A program made the position numbers and the translations under genes. Below are positions 47,267-56,343 of a stretch of DNA of 64,000 bases, piece by piece (the first letter of the stretch is position 1; every line of letters begins with the position of its first letter). This stretch comes from Caenimonas koreensis DSM 17982 (GTDB lineage: Bacteria > Pseudomonadota > Gammaproteobacteria > Burkholderiales > Burkholderiaceae_C): the NCBI RefSeq assembly GCF_009646335.1, contig NZ_WJBU01000008.1, positions 1 through 64,000 of the forward strand, written 5' to 3'. Under the pieces are notes generated by a model. That model was not told the origin of the DNA. It did not search any database and was given only the letters and a program-made list of their open reading frames with translations.

Positions 47267-47679
47267 TGGAAAAACAGCGAATCGACAAATGGCTGTGGGC
47301 CGCGCGCTTTTTCAAGACGCGGTCACTGGCGGTGGAAGAAATCAGCCGCGGCCGTGTGCAGGTGAACGGGCAGGACGTCAAGCCTGCACGTGAAGTCAAG
47401 GCTGGCGACTCGATCGCGGTGCGCCAAGGTGTCGTCACACGCACGGTGCTGGTCAAGGGTGTGTCCAACATGCGCGGGCCAGCGCCGGTGGCACAAGCGC
47501 TTTACGAAGAAACTCCGCAGAGCGTGATGGAGCGCGAGACGAATGCGCTGCAGCGCAAACTTGCGCCGGAGCCCGCGTTGTCGATCGAGCATGGCCGGCC
47601 CACCAAGCGCGGGCGGCGCGAGCTCGATGATGCGCAGGGGCGATGGGGTGACCGCTGGAGCGCCTCGGTCGACGAATAG
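47266..47679 (+). CDS. hslR: S4-domain RNA-binding protein, heat-shock protein 15 family
   Basis: The 137-residue protein starts with an S4 domain (RIDKWLWAARFFKTRSLAVEEISRGRVQVNGQDVKPAREVKAGD), the form found in Hsp15, followed by a basic C-terminal tail. Hsp15 binds free 50S subunits carrying nascent chains and helps recycle them. Its ATG overlaps the tctE stop by one base (TGATG). Confidence 0.88.
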   Translation: MEKQRIDKWLWAARFFKTRSLAVEEISRGRVQVNGQDVKPAREVKAGDSIAVRQGVVTRTVLVKGVSNMRGPAPVAQALYEETPQSVMERETNALQRKLAPEPALSIEHGRPTKRGRRELDDAQGRWGDRWSASVDE

Positions 47680-47800
47680 GCACAAAGCCGCGCGATCGGG
47701 CGCATGCGGCCCGCCAGTGCGGGGTTCCACTATGCGTATCCGCATCGCATGCATGGTGTACTTCTTGCTCGACCATCGTTCGTCCCAGGAGTACACCCAC

Positions 47801-48754
47801 ATGAAGCTGAAACTTTGGGCAGCCGCGCTGGCTGCCACCCTCGCCTTCGCAGGCGCCGCGCAGGCCCAGCAGTTCTTCCGCATCGGCACCGGCGGCACGG
47901 CAGGCACGTATTACCCCGTGGGCGGCATGATCGCCAATGCTGTGTCGCAGCCCGGCAAGCTCGTGGCCACCGCACAGGCCACCAACGGATCTCTCGCCAA
48001 CGTCAACGGCGTGGCCAGCTCCGCGATGGAGGCGGGCTTCTCGCAATCCGACGTCGCCACCTGGGCCTACACCGGCACGGGCGCTTTTGAAGGCAAGCCG
48101 AAGGTCACTGACTTGCGCATGATCGCCAACCTCTACCCCGAGAGCATCCACGTTGTGGTGAAGAAGGGCTCGGGCATCAAGAGCATCGCTGACCTCAAGG
48201 GCAAGCGCGTGGCACTCGACGAACCCGGCTCCGGCACGCTGATCAACGCGCGCATGGTGCTCGCCGCCTATGGTGTGAAAGAGTCGGACATCAAGCCCGA
48301 ATACATCAAGCCGAACCAGGCTGGCGACAAGCTCAAGGACGGCGCACTCGATGCGTTTTTCTTCGTGGGCGGCTCGCCTGCCGGCGCGATCACCGAGCTG
48401 GCTTCCAGCGGCACGGGCATTGAATTGCTGCCGCTGTCCGGCCCGCAGGCCGAAGCACTGCGCAAGTCCAGCCCGTGGTTCGCGGTCGACACGATTGCAG
48501 CCAACACCTACAAGGATGTCCCCGCCGTGCAGACGCTCGCCGTCGGCGCGCAGATGGTGACCAGCGCCAAGATCGATGCCGAGACGATCTACCAGGTGAC
48601 CAAGGCCATGTACAGCGAAGCAGCGCAGAAGGCACTGCAGGCCGGCCATGCCAAGGGCAAGTTCATCACCAAGGAAAACGCTGTGCAGGGTGTTGGCATT
48701 CCGTTCCACCCGGGCGCCGAGCGCTTCTACAAAGAAGTCGGCCTGCTGAAGTAA
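47801..48754 (+). CDS. TAXI-family TRAP transporter solute-binding protein
   Basis: The 317-residue periplasmic protein has a signal peptide cut near AGAAQAQ and the TAXI pattern: FFRIGTGGTAGTYYPVGGMIANAVS, then ATNGSLANVNGVASSAMEAGFSQSDVA and a central DLKGKRVALDEPGSGT. TAXI proteins bind glutamate or related carboxylates for TRAP permeases. An AGGAG site lies 10 nt upstream. The fused permease gene follows after a terminator hairpin. Confidence 0.93.
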   Translation: MKLKLWAAALAATLAFAGAAQAQQFFRIGTGGTAGTYYPVGGMIANAVSQPGKLVATAQATNGSLANVNGVASSAMEAGFSQSDVATWAYTGTGAFEGKPKVTDLRMIANLYPESIHVVVKKGSGIKSIADLKGKRVALDEPGSGTLINARMVLAAYGVKESDIKPEYIKPNQAGDKLKDGALDAFFFVGGSPAGAITELASSGTGIELLPLSGPQAEALRKSSPWFAVDTIAANTYKDVPAVQTLAVGAQMVTSAKIDAETIYQVTKAMYSEAAQKALQAGHAKGKFITKENAVQGVGIPFHPGAERFYKEVGLLK

Positions 48755-48777
48755 TGCGAGCCTCTTGAGGTGACACG

Positions 48778-48808
48778 CAGGGAGGCTGAGTGCCTCCCTG
48801 ATTTTTTT
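48778..48808 (+). terminator. Terminator between TAXI binding protein and TRAP permease
   Basis: CAGGGAGGC pairs with GCCTCCCTG over a five-base loop and is followed by seven T residues. It lies 24 nt after the binding-protein gene and 22 nt before the permease, so it probably lowers permease expression relative to the binding protein. Confidence 0.8.
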
Positions 48809-48829
48809 GCGCGCAGCCAGGATTGATGC

Positions 48830-51049
48830 ATGACAGACACGCTAGCGACCACGCTTGACGAGGCCAAGCTGCAGGAGCTTGAGGAGAAGTTCGATCCCGA
48901 GATGCGCTTCCGGCCCACGGTGCCGCCCGCGCTGCAGATCGTCAAGTGGCTGCTGATTGCGCTGTCGTGCTTTCACTTCTACACCGCCGGCTTCGGCCTG
49001 CTGCGCGAGACCACGCACCGCGGCGTGCACCTCGCGTTTGTGCTCGGCCTGATCTTCCTCGTCTTCGCGGCGACCAAGAAGGCGCACGACGAGCCTGCGC
49101 CCAACAGCTGGCTCTCGCCCGGTGGCGTGCCGCTGGTGGACTGGCTGCTGGGCCTGGCTTGCGCAGCGAGCGTGCTGTACATCCCGTATGTCTTCGACGA
49201 TCTCGCATTCCGGGTCGGCAACCCCGATATGTCGGACGTCGTCTTCGGCACGATCCTGTTCGTGACCTTGCTTGAAGCGACGCGCCGCTCGATGGGCTGG
49301 CCGCTGCCGCTGATCGCCATCGGCTTCACCGTGTATGCGCTGGCCGGGCCCTACTTCCCCGGGCTGCTCAAGCACGCCGGCGCGTCGTGGAGCCAGATGA
49401 TCAACCACCAGTACCTCACCAGCCAGGGCATCTATGGCGTGGCGGTGGGCGTGGTGGCGACTTACGTTTTCCACTTCGTGCTGTTCGGCGTGCTGGCGAC
49501 GCGCGTGGGGCTCGGCCAGCTCTTTCTCGACATCGCTGCGAGCATCGCGGGCCGTTATGCAGGCGGGCCCGCGAAGGTCAGTGTTTTCGGCTCGGCGATG
49601 TTCGGCATGCTCTCGGGCTCGTCAGTGGCGAATGCGGTGACGGTGGGCTCGCTCACGATTCCCGCCATGATCCGCGTGGGTTATCGGCGCGAGTTTGCTG
49701 CGGCGGTGGAGGCTGCGTCGTCCACGGGCGGGCAGATCACGCCACCCGTGCTCGGCGCAGCGGCGTTCCTGATGGTCGAGTTCCTGAACGTGCCGTACCA
49801 GACGATCGTGGCTGCCGCCGTGATCCCGGCGTTCATGCATTTCTTCGGCGTGTTCATGCAGGTGCACTTCGAGGCGAAGCGCTATGGCTTGCGTGGCCTC
49901 ACGCTGGAAGAAATGCCACGGCTGAAAGAGTCGTTCCGCCAGCGCTGGCCCACGCTCATCCCGCTCGCGCTCTTGATCGGCATCCTGGTGTCGGGCCGCA
50001 CGCCTTACCTGGCGGCGTTCACGGGCATCTCGTCTTGCATGATCGTCGGCCTGACGACGCGCACCAGCGGCAACCGCGCGGGCAACTGGACGCTGTTCGC
50101 CGTGCTTCACGCACTGCTCATCGCGATCGCCTTCGCCAACCTCGGCGAAGAAAGCGAAAAAATCAAACTGGGCCTGTTTGCGGTGGCCGTCGTGATCGCG
50201 CTGGCAGGCTGGAAGTTCGCGGGCATCACAGGCCGCATCACGCACGGCGCTATCGTCGAAGCATTCGAGACGGGCGCGAAGTACGCATTGGCCGTGGGCG
50301 CGGCAGCGGCGACGGTCGGCATCGTGATCGGTGTTGTGACGCTGACCGGCGTCGGCTTCAAGATCAGCTTCATCATCACGAGCTGGGCGCAGATGGCGGC
50401 GGGCGGCATTGCTGCGATCCTGCCCGACGCATTCGTCAACCTGCAGGGCCTCACGCTCTTTGCAGCGCTGGTGATGACAGCCGTGGTCTGCATATTGATG
50501 GGCTGCGGCATCCCCACCACAGCCAACTACATCATCATGGTGACGGTCGCTGCGCCCACGCTCGTGCAGCTGGGTGTGCAGCCGCTAGTGGCGCACTTCT
50601 TCGTCTTCTACTACGGCGTGCTCGCCGACATCACGCCGCCGGTGGCGCTGGCTGCTTATGCGGCTGCGGGCATGGCGGGCAGTGATCCGTTCAAGACCGG
50701 CAACATGGCTTTCCGCCTCGGCATGGCCAAGGCGCTGGTGCCGTTCGTGTTTGTCTATTCGCCGTCGCTCCTGCTCGTGGCCAAGGGCTTCACGATGCAC
50801 GACTTCATCATCACGTTTGGCGGATGCATCTTCGGCATCGTTGCGCTGGCGGCTGCATTGAGCCGCTTCTTCCTGGTCGAGATGAAACGCTGGGAACAGG
50901 TGCTGTGCTTTGCTGCGGCGCTGCTGTTGATCGCGCCGGGGCTTGCCGTCTCGCTCATAGGGGCGGCGCTGGCAGTGCCGGTCGTGATCCGGCAAGTGGC
51001 GGCATGGAAGCTGGGGAACAAGGTGGCCGTACCTGCCGCACCGGCCTGA
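48830..51049 (+). CDS. TRAP transporter permease, fused DctQ-DctM (4TM/12TM) type
   Basis: The 739-residue membrane protein has a small-subunit-like N-terminal part of about 180 residues with four to five helices, then the large-subunit domain with about 12 helices. Typical stretches are FGSAMFGMLSGSSVANAVTVGSLTIPAMIRVGYRREFAAAVEAASSTGGQITPPVLGAAAFLM and MGCGIPTTANYIIMVTVAAPTLVQLG. Such fused permeases work with TAXI binding proteins, encoded just upstream, to import a carboxylate driven by an ion gradient. Confidence 0.94.
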   Translation: MTDTLATTLDEAKLQELEEKFDPEMRFRPTVPPALQIVKWLLIALSCFHFYTAGFGLLRETTHRGVHLAFVLGLIFLVFAATKKAHDEPAPNSWLSPGGVPLVDWLLGLACAASVLYIPYVFDDLAFRVGNPDMSDVVFGTILFVTLLEATRRSMGWPLPLIAIGFTVYALAGPYFPGLLKHAGASWSQMINHQYLTSQGIYGVAVGVVATYVFHFVLFGVLATRVGLGQLFLDIAASIAGRYAGGPAKVSVFGSAMFGMLSGSSVANAVTVGSLTIPAMIRVGYRREFAAAVEAASSTGGQITPPVLGAAAFLMVEFLNVPYQTIVAAAVIPAFMHFFGVFMQVHFEAKRYGLRGLTLEEMPRLKESFRQRWPTLIPLALLIGILVSGRTPYLAAFTGISSCMIVGLTTRTSGNRAGNWTLFAVLHALLIAIAFANLGEESEKIKLGLFAVAVVIALAGWKFAGITGRITHGAIVEAFETGAKYALAVGAAAATVGIVIGVVTLTGVGFKISFIITSWAQMAAGGIAAILPDAFVNLQGLTLFAALVMTAVVCILMGCGIPTTANYIIMVTVAAPTLVQLGVQPLVAHFFVFYYGVLADITPPVALAAYAAAGMAGSDPFKTGNMAFRLGMAKALVPFVFVYSPSLLLVAKGFTMHDFIITFGGCIFGIVALAAALSRFFLVEMKRWEQVLCFAAALLLIAPGLAVSLIGAALAVPVVIRQVAAWKLGNKVAVPAAPA

Positions 51050-51072
51050 TGCCTGTGCGCTACAGCGGCTTG

Positions 51073-51249
51073 CTACTTGCCCTGACGCTCAAGCGCCCGC
51101 CTCACCTGGCGGCTCTGCGTCTTCTTTGCCTCCTGGGCCTGCCGCTGCGCGCGGCGCTCGCGAAAGCGCTTGCCCAGCACGCGTGCCACGACAAATGTCA
51201 CCGCAAAACTGGCGACGGCGAAAAGCAAAGCTCCAAGGTTCGGATCCAT
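51073..51249 (-). CDS. Small single-pass membrane protein of unknown function
   Basis: The 58-residue frame has one hydrophobic segment (about 5-24, LGALLFAVASFAVTFVVARVL) followed by a strongly basic, glutamine-rich tail. The layout fits a small inner-membrane protein with a cytoplasmic basic end. The Shine-Dalgarno is weak. It converges with the TRAP gene and diverges from the DsbA-like gene. Confidence 0.55.
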   Translation of the reverse strand: MDPNLGALLFAVASFAVTFVVARVLGKRFRERRAQRQAQEAKKTQSRQVRRALERQGK

Positions 51250-51349
51250 GGAAGCGAAGTCTACGCATTCGTGGAGCGGCTTGACGCTGCGCGGGTGACC
51301 CGCTTCAATCGGCAGAGCCCCCCATGACCGACAACCACAGGTGCCACCC

Positions 51350-51991
51350 TTGATCGACCGCCGCAAGTTCTCAGGCCTCGCCCTCGTTGCGATCGCATCG
51401 CTGCCGCATGCCCGCGCACAGATCAATGTGCCGGTCGAAGGCACGCACTTCCTGGAGATGTCGCCGCGGCAGCCCACACGTGACCGGGCGCAGGTTGAAG
51501 TGGTGGAATTCTTTGCCTATTCGTGCGTGCACTGCCATGCCTTCGAGCCCGCGCTTGACGCATGGCAGAAGGCGTTACCGGCAGGAATCCTTTTTCGACG
51601 GATACCCGTCGCTTTCAATGACGGTGCACAGGTATTGCATCAGCGGCTTTACTTTGCGCTGGAGTCGCTGGGGCTGCTGGAACGCCTGCATCGCAGAGTG
51701 TTCGCAGCGATTCATGTGCAGCATGACCACTTGCACAGTGCACCGGAAATTGCAGCCTTTCTCGCGCGCAACGGCGTGGATGCCGAGCAGGTGATGCAGG
51801 TGATGAATTCATTCGGCGTGACATCGCGGCTCAAGCCTGCCATGCAGTTGGCGGGCGGCTATGGCATCGAAGGCACGCCATCCCTGGGAATTGACGGCCG
51901 GTGGCTGACGTCGGGGTCGATGGCGGGGTCGAACCAGCGATCGTTGCAGGTCGCCGACTACCTGTTGTCGCTGGCCATGAAGAAGCGCTGA
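51350..51991 (+). CDS. DsbA-family thiol:disulfide interchange protein with CVHC active site
   Basis: The protein of about 213 residues is exported (signal DRRKFSGLALVAIASLPHARA with a twin-arginine-like start) and has a thioredoxin fold with an inserted helical domain. The active site is FFAYSCVHCHAF, so CVHC instead of the CPHC of classical DsbA, and a cis-proline loop EGTPSLGI follows. It probably oxidises thiols of periplasmic proteins. No ATG is in frame; TTG at 51350 with an AGGTG site is my choice, GTG at 51341 the alternative. Confidence 0.82.
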   Translation: MIDRRKFSGLALVAIASLPHARAQINVPVEGTHFLEMSPRQPTRDRAQVEVVEFFAYSCVHCHAFEPALDAWQKALPAGILFRRIPVAFNDGAQVLHQRLYFALESLGLLERLHRRVFAAIHVQHDHLHSAPEIAAFLARNGVDAEQVMQVMNSFGVTSRLKPAMQLAGGYGIEGTPSLGIDGRWLTSGSMAGSNQRSLQVADYLLSLAMKKR

Positions 51992-52017
51992 AAGCGCCGC
52001 TGGGCTACGCCCCCAAG

Positions 52018-52050
52018 AAAAAAAGCCGCTGAGCAATGTCAGCGGCTTTT
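52018..52050. terminator. Bidirectional terminator between dsbA-like gene and tRNA-Ser
   Basis: A perfect stem AAAAGCCGCTGA/TCAGCGGCTTTT closes a six-base loop. The minus-strand side ends in seven T residues, serving lysC/tRNA-Ser; the plus side has four T residues, serving the DsbA-like gene. Confidence 0.8.
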
Positions 52051-52056
52051 AGAACC

Positions 52057-52149
52057 TGGCGGAAACGGAGGGATTCGAACCCTCGATGAGGCTCTACACC
52101 CCATACTCCCTTAGCAGGGGAGCACCTTCGGCCACTCGGTCACGTTTCC
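52057..52149 (-). tRNA. tRNA-Ser(GCU)
   Basis: The 93-nt class II tRNA includes an encoded CCA. The acceptor stem GGAAACG pairs with CGTTTCC, the anticodon arm CTCCC-CTGCTAA-GGGAG gives GCT, and a long variable arm follows. It begins 31 nt after the lysC stop with no clear terminator between. Confidence 0.96.
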
Positions 52150-52180
52150 TGGTGGGGCGATTATGCCCCAATCAAACTCA

Positions 52181-53452
52181 TCAGGCCGCTTGCGCGTGGT
52201 CCAGCTCGAACGCACGGTGCAGCGCACGCACGGCCAGCTCCATGTACTTCTCGTCGATGACAACAGACGTCTTGATCTCGCTGGTCGAAATCATCTGGAT
52301 GTTGATACCCTCTTCGCTCAGCGAACGGAACATCTTGGCGGCAATGCCCACGTGGCTGCGCATGCCGATGCCAACAATGCTCACCTTGCAGATGCGCGTA
52401 TCGCCTTCCAGGATGTCCGTGCCCAGGCTCGGCAACACCTTGGTCTTGAGCAGGTCGACGGTGCGTGCGTATTCGTTGCGGTGAACCGTGAAGCTGAAGT
52501 CGGTTTTGCCGTCTTTGGAGATGTTCTGGATGATCACATCGACTTCGATGTTCGCATCGGCAACGGCGCCCAGGATGTTGTAGGCGATGCCTGGCTTGTC
52601 GGGCACGCCCAGGATAGAGATCTTGGCCTCGTCGCGGTTGAACGCGATGCCGGAAACGACGGCGGATTCCATTTGTTCGTCTTCCTCAAAAGTGATCAGG
52701 GTGCCGGAGGTGGCTTCTTCCTGGATGTCGATGTCCCACGGCGTGAAGCTCGAAAGCACGCGCAGGCGCACCTTGTATTTACCCGCGAATTCCACCGAGC
52801 GGATCTGCAGCACCTTCGAGCCGAGCGATGCCATCTCGAGCATTTCCTCGAAGCTCACCGTGTGCAGGCGGCGCGCTTCAGGCACGACGCGCGGATCGGT
52901 CGTGTAAACGCCATCGACGTCGGTGTAGATCAGGCATTCAGCAGCTGAGAGCGCCGCTGCCACTGCAACCGCAGAGGTATCGCTGCCACCGCGGCCGAGC
53001 GTGGTGACGTTGCCGACGGCGTCGATGCCCTGGAAGCCCGTGATGATGACGACGCGGCCCGCATCAAGATCGGCGCGCACCTTCTTGTCGTCGATCGACT
53101 CGATGCGGGCCTTGGTGTAGGCGCTGTTGGTTTTGATGGCGACTTGCCAGCCCGCGTAGCTCACTGCGTCGAGGCCTTCGGCCTGCAGTGCAATCGCCAA
53201 CAGCGCTGACGACGCCTGCTCGCCCGTGGCTGCGAGCATGTCGAGTTCGCGGAACAGCGCGTCGTCCTGCTGGGTGGGCGAAAGCTCTTTCGCAAGGCCA
53301 AGGAGCCGGTTGGTTTCGCCGCTCATGGCGCTGGGCACGACCACCATCTGATGGCCGGCGCGATGCCACTTGGCAACGCGCTTGGCGACGTTGCGGATGC
53401 GCTCGGTGGAGCCCATCGACGTGCCGCCGTATTTGTGAACGATCAATGCCAT
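52181..53452 (-). CDS. lysC: Aspartate kinase
   Basis: The 423-residue enzyme phosphorylates aspartate, the first step to lysine, threonine and methionine. The kinase domain begins KYGGTSMGSTERIRNVA, includes GFQGID and the GRGGSDTSAVAVAAAL loop, and is followed by two ACT domains (about 265-420) that normally mediate feedback inhibition. Length fits the alpha-subunit type. A sigma-70 promoter and a stable hairpin lie in the 128-nt leader. Confidence 0.96.
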   Translation of the reverse strand: MALIVHKYGGTSMGSTERIRNVAKRVAKWHRAGHQMVVVPSAMSGETNRLLGLAKELSPTQQDDALFRELDMLAATGEQASSALLAIALQAEGLDAVSYAGWQVAIKTNSAYTKARIESIDDKKVRADLDAGRVVIITGFQGIDAVGNVTTLGRGGSDTSAVAVAAALSAAECLIYTDVDGVYTTDPRVVPEARRLHTVSFEEMLEMASLGSKVLQIRSVEFAGKYKVRLRVLSSFTPWDIDIQEEATSGTLITFEEDEQMESAVVSGIAFNRDEAKISILGVPDKPGIAYNILGAVADANIEVDVIIQNISKDGKTDFSFTVHRNEYARTVDLLKTKVLPSLGTDILEGDTRICKVSIVGIGMRSHVGIAAKMFRSLSEEGINIQMISTSEIKTSVVIDEKYMELAVRALHRAFELDHAQAA

Positions 53453-53554
53453 CGGGAAGGGATTCGAAGGAAGAAGAAAAGCCCGGAAAAGACCCGCACA
53501 GGGCCTGCGAAGGCGGCGGCTCCAAGTGGCCTCGCCACTGGAGAAACCTTCGGG

Positions 53555-53560
53555 ATTATA
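53555..53560 (-). promoter_or_regulatory. Sigma-70 -10 element of lysC
   Basis: The minus strand reads TATAAT in the tilS-lysC gap. No good -35 is visible at the proper distance, so an activator may be needed. The leader that follows, about 95 nt, contains a CTCCAGTGGC/GCCACTTGGAG hairpin (near 53519-53542) with one bulged base. Confidence 0.5.
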
Positions 53561-53581
53561 CCTAGGGCCTGGCCGCGAACT

Positions 53582-54520
53582 TCAGGCGGCGAAGCGCAGC
53601 AAAGGCCCGTCGCGCACCACATGGCCACTCGCCACCTTGATGCGAATGCCGTGTCCGCGCGTCGCACAGTCAGCCACTTGCGCCAGCAGTTCGTCGAGCT
53701 GCGCCGCACTCGGCGCGACGTCATGCGCCGTGCGCAGCCAGTGCCGCAACACATTCGCCTGGCGGGGATTTGACAGGCCACGAAGCGTGGCGATGACCGG
53801 CGGGCTACCCACCAAAGCCAGGTCAGCTTGCGCCACTTCGGCGAGCAGCGACTGTGCTTGCGCTGCGTGCCGCGCGCTGCGCGCGAAGGTGTCGCGAAAC
53901 TGCGGAAAAGTCTGCTCCAGCGCCGGCAGCAGCCGCGCACGGATACGGTTGCGCACGAAGCGCTCGTCACGGTTGGTCGGGTCTTCGACCCACTCGATGT
54001 TGCGCGCGCGCAGCCATGCGCGGATTTCGCTCGCGGGCACGTCAAGAAGCGGTCGATGCCACGTCAGGCCGTCGCGCTGCCAATGCGCGGGCATCGCGGC
54101 GAGCCCGGGCAGCCCTGCCCCGCGCGACAGGGCCAGCAGGATGGTTTCGACCTGGTCGTCGGCATGCTGCGCAACGGCCACATCATGGAGGGCCTCGCCA
54201 GCCCAGTCGCTTCGAACAGCTTGCGCAATTGCAGCGTAGCGGGCGCGCCGCGCAGCGTCTTCCGGGCTCTCGCCCGGCACATGCCGCGCGTCAACGTGCC
54301 GCACAGCCAATGGCACGCCCAGGCTTTTGCAGAGGATGTAACAGTGCCGCTCGAAATCATCGGCCGCCGCCTGAAGGCCATGATGCACATGCACCGCCCT
54401 GACCTGCTGCGGCCACTTTTCGGCGCATGCCACCAGCAGCGCCGTGGAATCGGCGCCGCCGCTCAACGCCACAGCCAAGGGCAGGCTCGGCGTGAATCTT
54501 GCGATGGCATCCTGGAGCAT
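53582..54520 (-). CDS. tilS: tRNA(Ile)-lysidine synthetase
   Basis: The 312-residue enzyme has the PP-loop ATP motif SGGADS at residues 20-25 and the typical VHVHHGLQAAADDFERHC and AHHADDQVET-like (AQHADDQVETILL) stretches. It converts C34 of the CAU-anticodon isoleucine tRNA to lysidine so it reads AUA. It is shorter than the E. coli enzyme (432), ending soon after the central domain, as in other short forms. An upstream ATG at 54547 would add nine basic residues; 54520 fits homologues better. Confidence 0.92.
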   Translation of the reverse strand: MLQDAIARFTPSLPLAVALSGGADSTALLVACAEKWPQQVRAVHVHHGLQAAADDFERHCYILCKSLGVPLAVRHVDARHVPGESPEDAARRARYAAIAQAVRSDWAGEALHDVAVAQHADDQVETILLALSRGAGLPGLAAMPAHWQRDGLTWHRPLLDVPASEIRAWLRARNIEWVEDPTNRDERFVRNRIRARLLPALEQTFPQFRDTFARSARHAAQAQSLLAEVAQADLALVGSPPVIATLRGLSNPRQANVLRHWLRTAHDVAPSAAQLDELLAQVADCATRGHGIRIKVASGHVVRDGPLLRFAA

Positions 54521-54628
54521 CGCCGGATTATCGGCGCGGCGTCTCACACGGGCGCAGCCATAGCGCTAACCCCAACGAGATGCGTTTGCTTACCACTTAA
54601 AATTCCGTGCGCATTGACGAGGTACTGA

Positions 54629-55300
54629 ATGCTTATCCCACCACACGGCGCAGGGGCCCACAAGGCACTGAGCGCCATCACCGCCCTGATTACAGTCGTC
54701 GGCATGCAGTTTGCGGCTACAGCGCCAGCATTGGCTCAAGCTGCAGCAGGTGCAAAGGAAGCCGCGCCGAGCGAAGCAGCCCGCCGCGCCGCTGAAAGCC
54801 CGTACCGGTTCATCCTGCAAAACGCAGCGATTCGCGAAAGGCCCAAGGCGGCCGCAGCACCCGCACCAGCGGCGGCCCCCGAGCGGGAAGCGCCCCGGCG
54901 CCCTGCCGCTTCTGAGCAAACCTTTGCATCGGTTCCTGCACGTTCAGCACCCGAGCCCGCACCGGCAGCCGTAGTGCCCGAGCCCGCCGCGCCCGCGCCG
55001 ACGCCCGTCGCCGTTGCCTCACCGCAGGCCAAGCCAGCGCCAGTCGTCGCTGCGCGCAAGGAGCTGATTCCAATCAAGCAGGACCCGCCAGAGCTGAGCG
55101 CGGCACTCGCGCGTGAACAGCCGACAGGCATGGTCACCGTGGCATTCGATGTCATGCCCGATGGCAATGTGACGGGCGTGAAGGTGACGCACAGCTCGAA
55201 TACGCGGCTGAACCGCCCCTCCATCCAGGCTATCCAGGCATGGAAGTTCCAGCCGATCGACGAAGTGCGTCAGCTGGAGATCGAGCTCAACTACAAGTAG
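54629..55300 (+). CDS. TonB C-terminal domain protein (energy-transducer-like)
   Basis: The 223-residue protein has a signal peptide-like start (cut near ALAQA), a long Ala/Pro-rich middle (about 70-140) and a C-terminal TonB-type domain: GMVTVAFDVMPDGNVTGVKVTHSSNTRLNRPSIQAIQAWKFQP. A classical TonB keeps an uncleaved N-terminal anchor; here the segment looks cleavable, so the protein may be periplasmic. It may link energy to outer-membrane uptake or simply use the domain for binding. No ExbB/ExbD genes are near. A GAGG site supports the start. Confidence 0.75.
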   Translation: MLIPPHGAGAHKALSAITALITVVGMQFAATAPALAQAAAGAKEAAPSEAARRAAESPYRFILQNAAIRERPKAAAAPAPAAAPEREAPRRPAASEQTFASVPARSAPEPAPAAVVPEPAAPAPTPVAVASPQAKPAPVVAARKELIPIKQDPPELSAALAREQPTGMVTVAFDVMPDGNVTGVKVTHSSNTRLNRPSIQAIQAWKFQPIDEVRQLEIELNYK

Positions 55301-55323
55301 CGCACGCCGCGCGGCGCGTTGTT

Positions 55324-56301
55324 CTAGCGCGCGTCGGCCTTCGTGTCCGTGAAGCGGCCGTAGCTTTGCAGCCGCTCATAACGCCGATCCAGCAGTTCCT
55401 TGACTTTGAGGTCGCTCAGCTGGCGCCATGCGTCATTGAGCGCACGCTTGAGAAACGCAGCCATTTGCTTGGGATCGCGATGGGCCCCACCCACCGGTTC
55501 GTTCACGATCTTGTCGACCAGGCCCAGGGCCTTGAGCCGATGCGCGGTGATGCCCATGGCGTCGGCCGCATCCTGCGCCTTCTCGGAGGTCTTCCAGAGG
55601 ATCGAGGCGCAACCTTCCGGGCTGATCACCGAATAGATCGAATACTGCAGCATCAGCACCTGGTCAGCCACTGAAATCGCGAGCGCGCCGCCCGAGCCGC
55701 CCTCGCCGATCACCGTGGTGATGATGGGCACTTCCAGCTGCGCCATCTCGTAGATGTTGCGGCCGATCGCTTCGGACTGGCCGCGCTCTTCAGCGTCGAT
55801 GCCGGGGTAAGCGCCAGGCGTATCCACAAACGTGAACACGGGCAGCTTGAATTTTTCAGCGGTCTTCATCAGGCGCAGTGCCTTGCGATAACCCTCGGGC
55901 CGGCTCATGCCGAAATTGCGCAGGCCGCGCTCTTTCGTGTCCCGCCCCTTCTGGTGGCCGAGCACCATGCACGCATTGCCGTTGAACCGTGCGAGGCCGC
56001 CGATGATCGACAGGTCATCAGCGAAATGGCGGTCGCCATGCAGTTCAATGAAGTCGGTAAAGATTTCGTTCACGTAGTCGAGCGTGTAGGGCCGCTCGGC
56101 GTGCCGGGCGATCTTGGTGATCTGCCACGGCGTGAGGTCGCTATAGATGTCTTTGGTGAGCTGCTGGCTCTTCTTGGAGAGCTGGTCGATCTCCTCGGAG
56201 ATATCAACAGCGGATTCAGTCTGCACGTAACGCAGTTCATCGATCTTGGATTCAAGCTCTGCGATGGGCTGCTCGAAATCCAGAAATGTCTTCTTGGCCA
56301 A
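55324..56301 (-). CDS. accA: Acetyl-CoA carboxylase carboxyltransferase, alpha subunit
   Basis: The 325-residue protein matches the family length (E. coli 319). It has [18 protein letters not shown] at the start, the [10 protein letters not shown] and GGLARFNG segments, [12 protein letters not shown] and the acyl-CoA-binding stretch [25 protein letters not shown] with the oxyanion [11 protein letters not shown]. With AccD it transfers the carboxyl group from biotin to acetyl-CoA, the first step of fatty-acid synthesis. Confidence 0.98.
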   Translation of the reverse strand: MAKKTFLDFEQPIAELESKIDELRYVQTESAVDISEEIDQLSKKSQQLTKDIYSDLTPWQITKIARHAERPYTLDYVNEIFTDFIELHGDRHFADDLSIIGGLARFNGNACMVLGHQKGRDTKERGLRNFGMSRPEGYRKALRLMKTAEKFKLPVFTFVDTPGAYPGIDAEERGQSEAIGRNIYEMAQLEVPIITTVIGEGGSGGALAISVADQVLMLQYSIYSVISPEGCASILWKTSEKAQDAADAMGITAHRLKALGLVDKIVNEPVGGAHRDPKQMAAFLKRALNDAWRQLSDLKVKELLDRRYERLQSYGRFTDTKADAR

Positions 56302-56343
56302 CAGCGTTCTCCTTGTTCCCCAACGGGCCGCATCGGCGGTGGG

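Noticed and set aside
53453-53581. Lysine riboswitch in the lysC leader
   Set aside because: The leader after the -10 is only about 95 nt and shows one simple hairpin, far from the five-helix lysine-binding fold.
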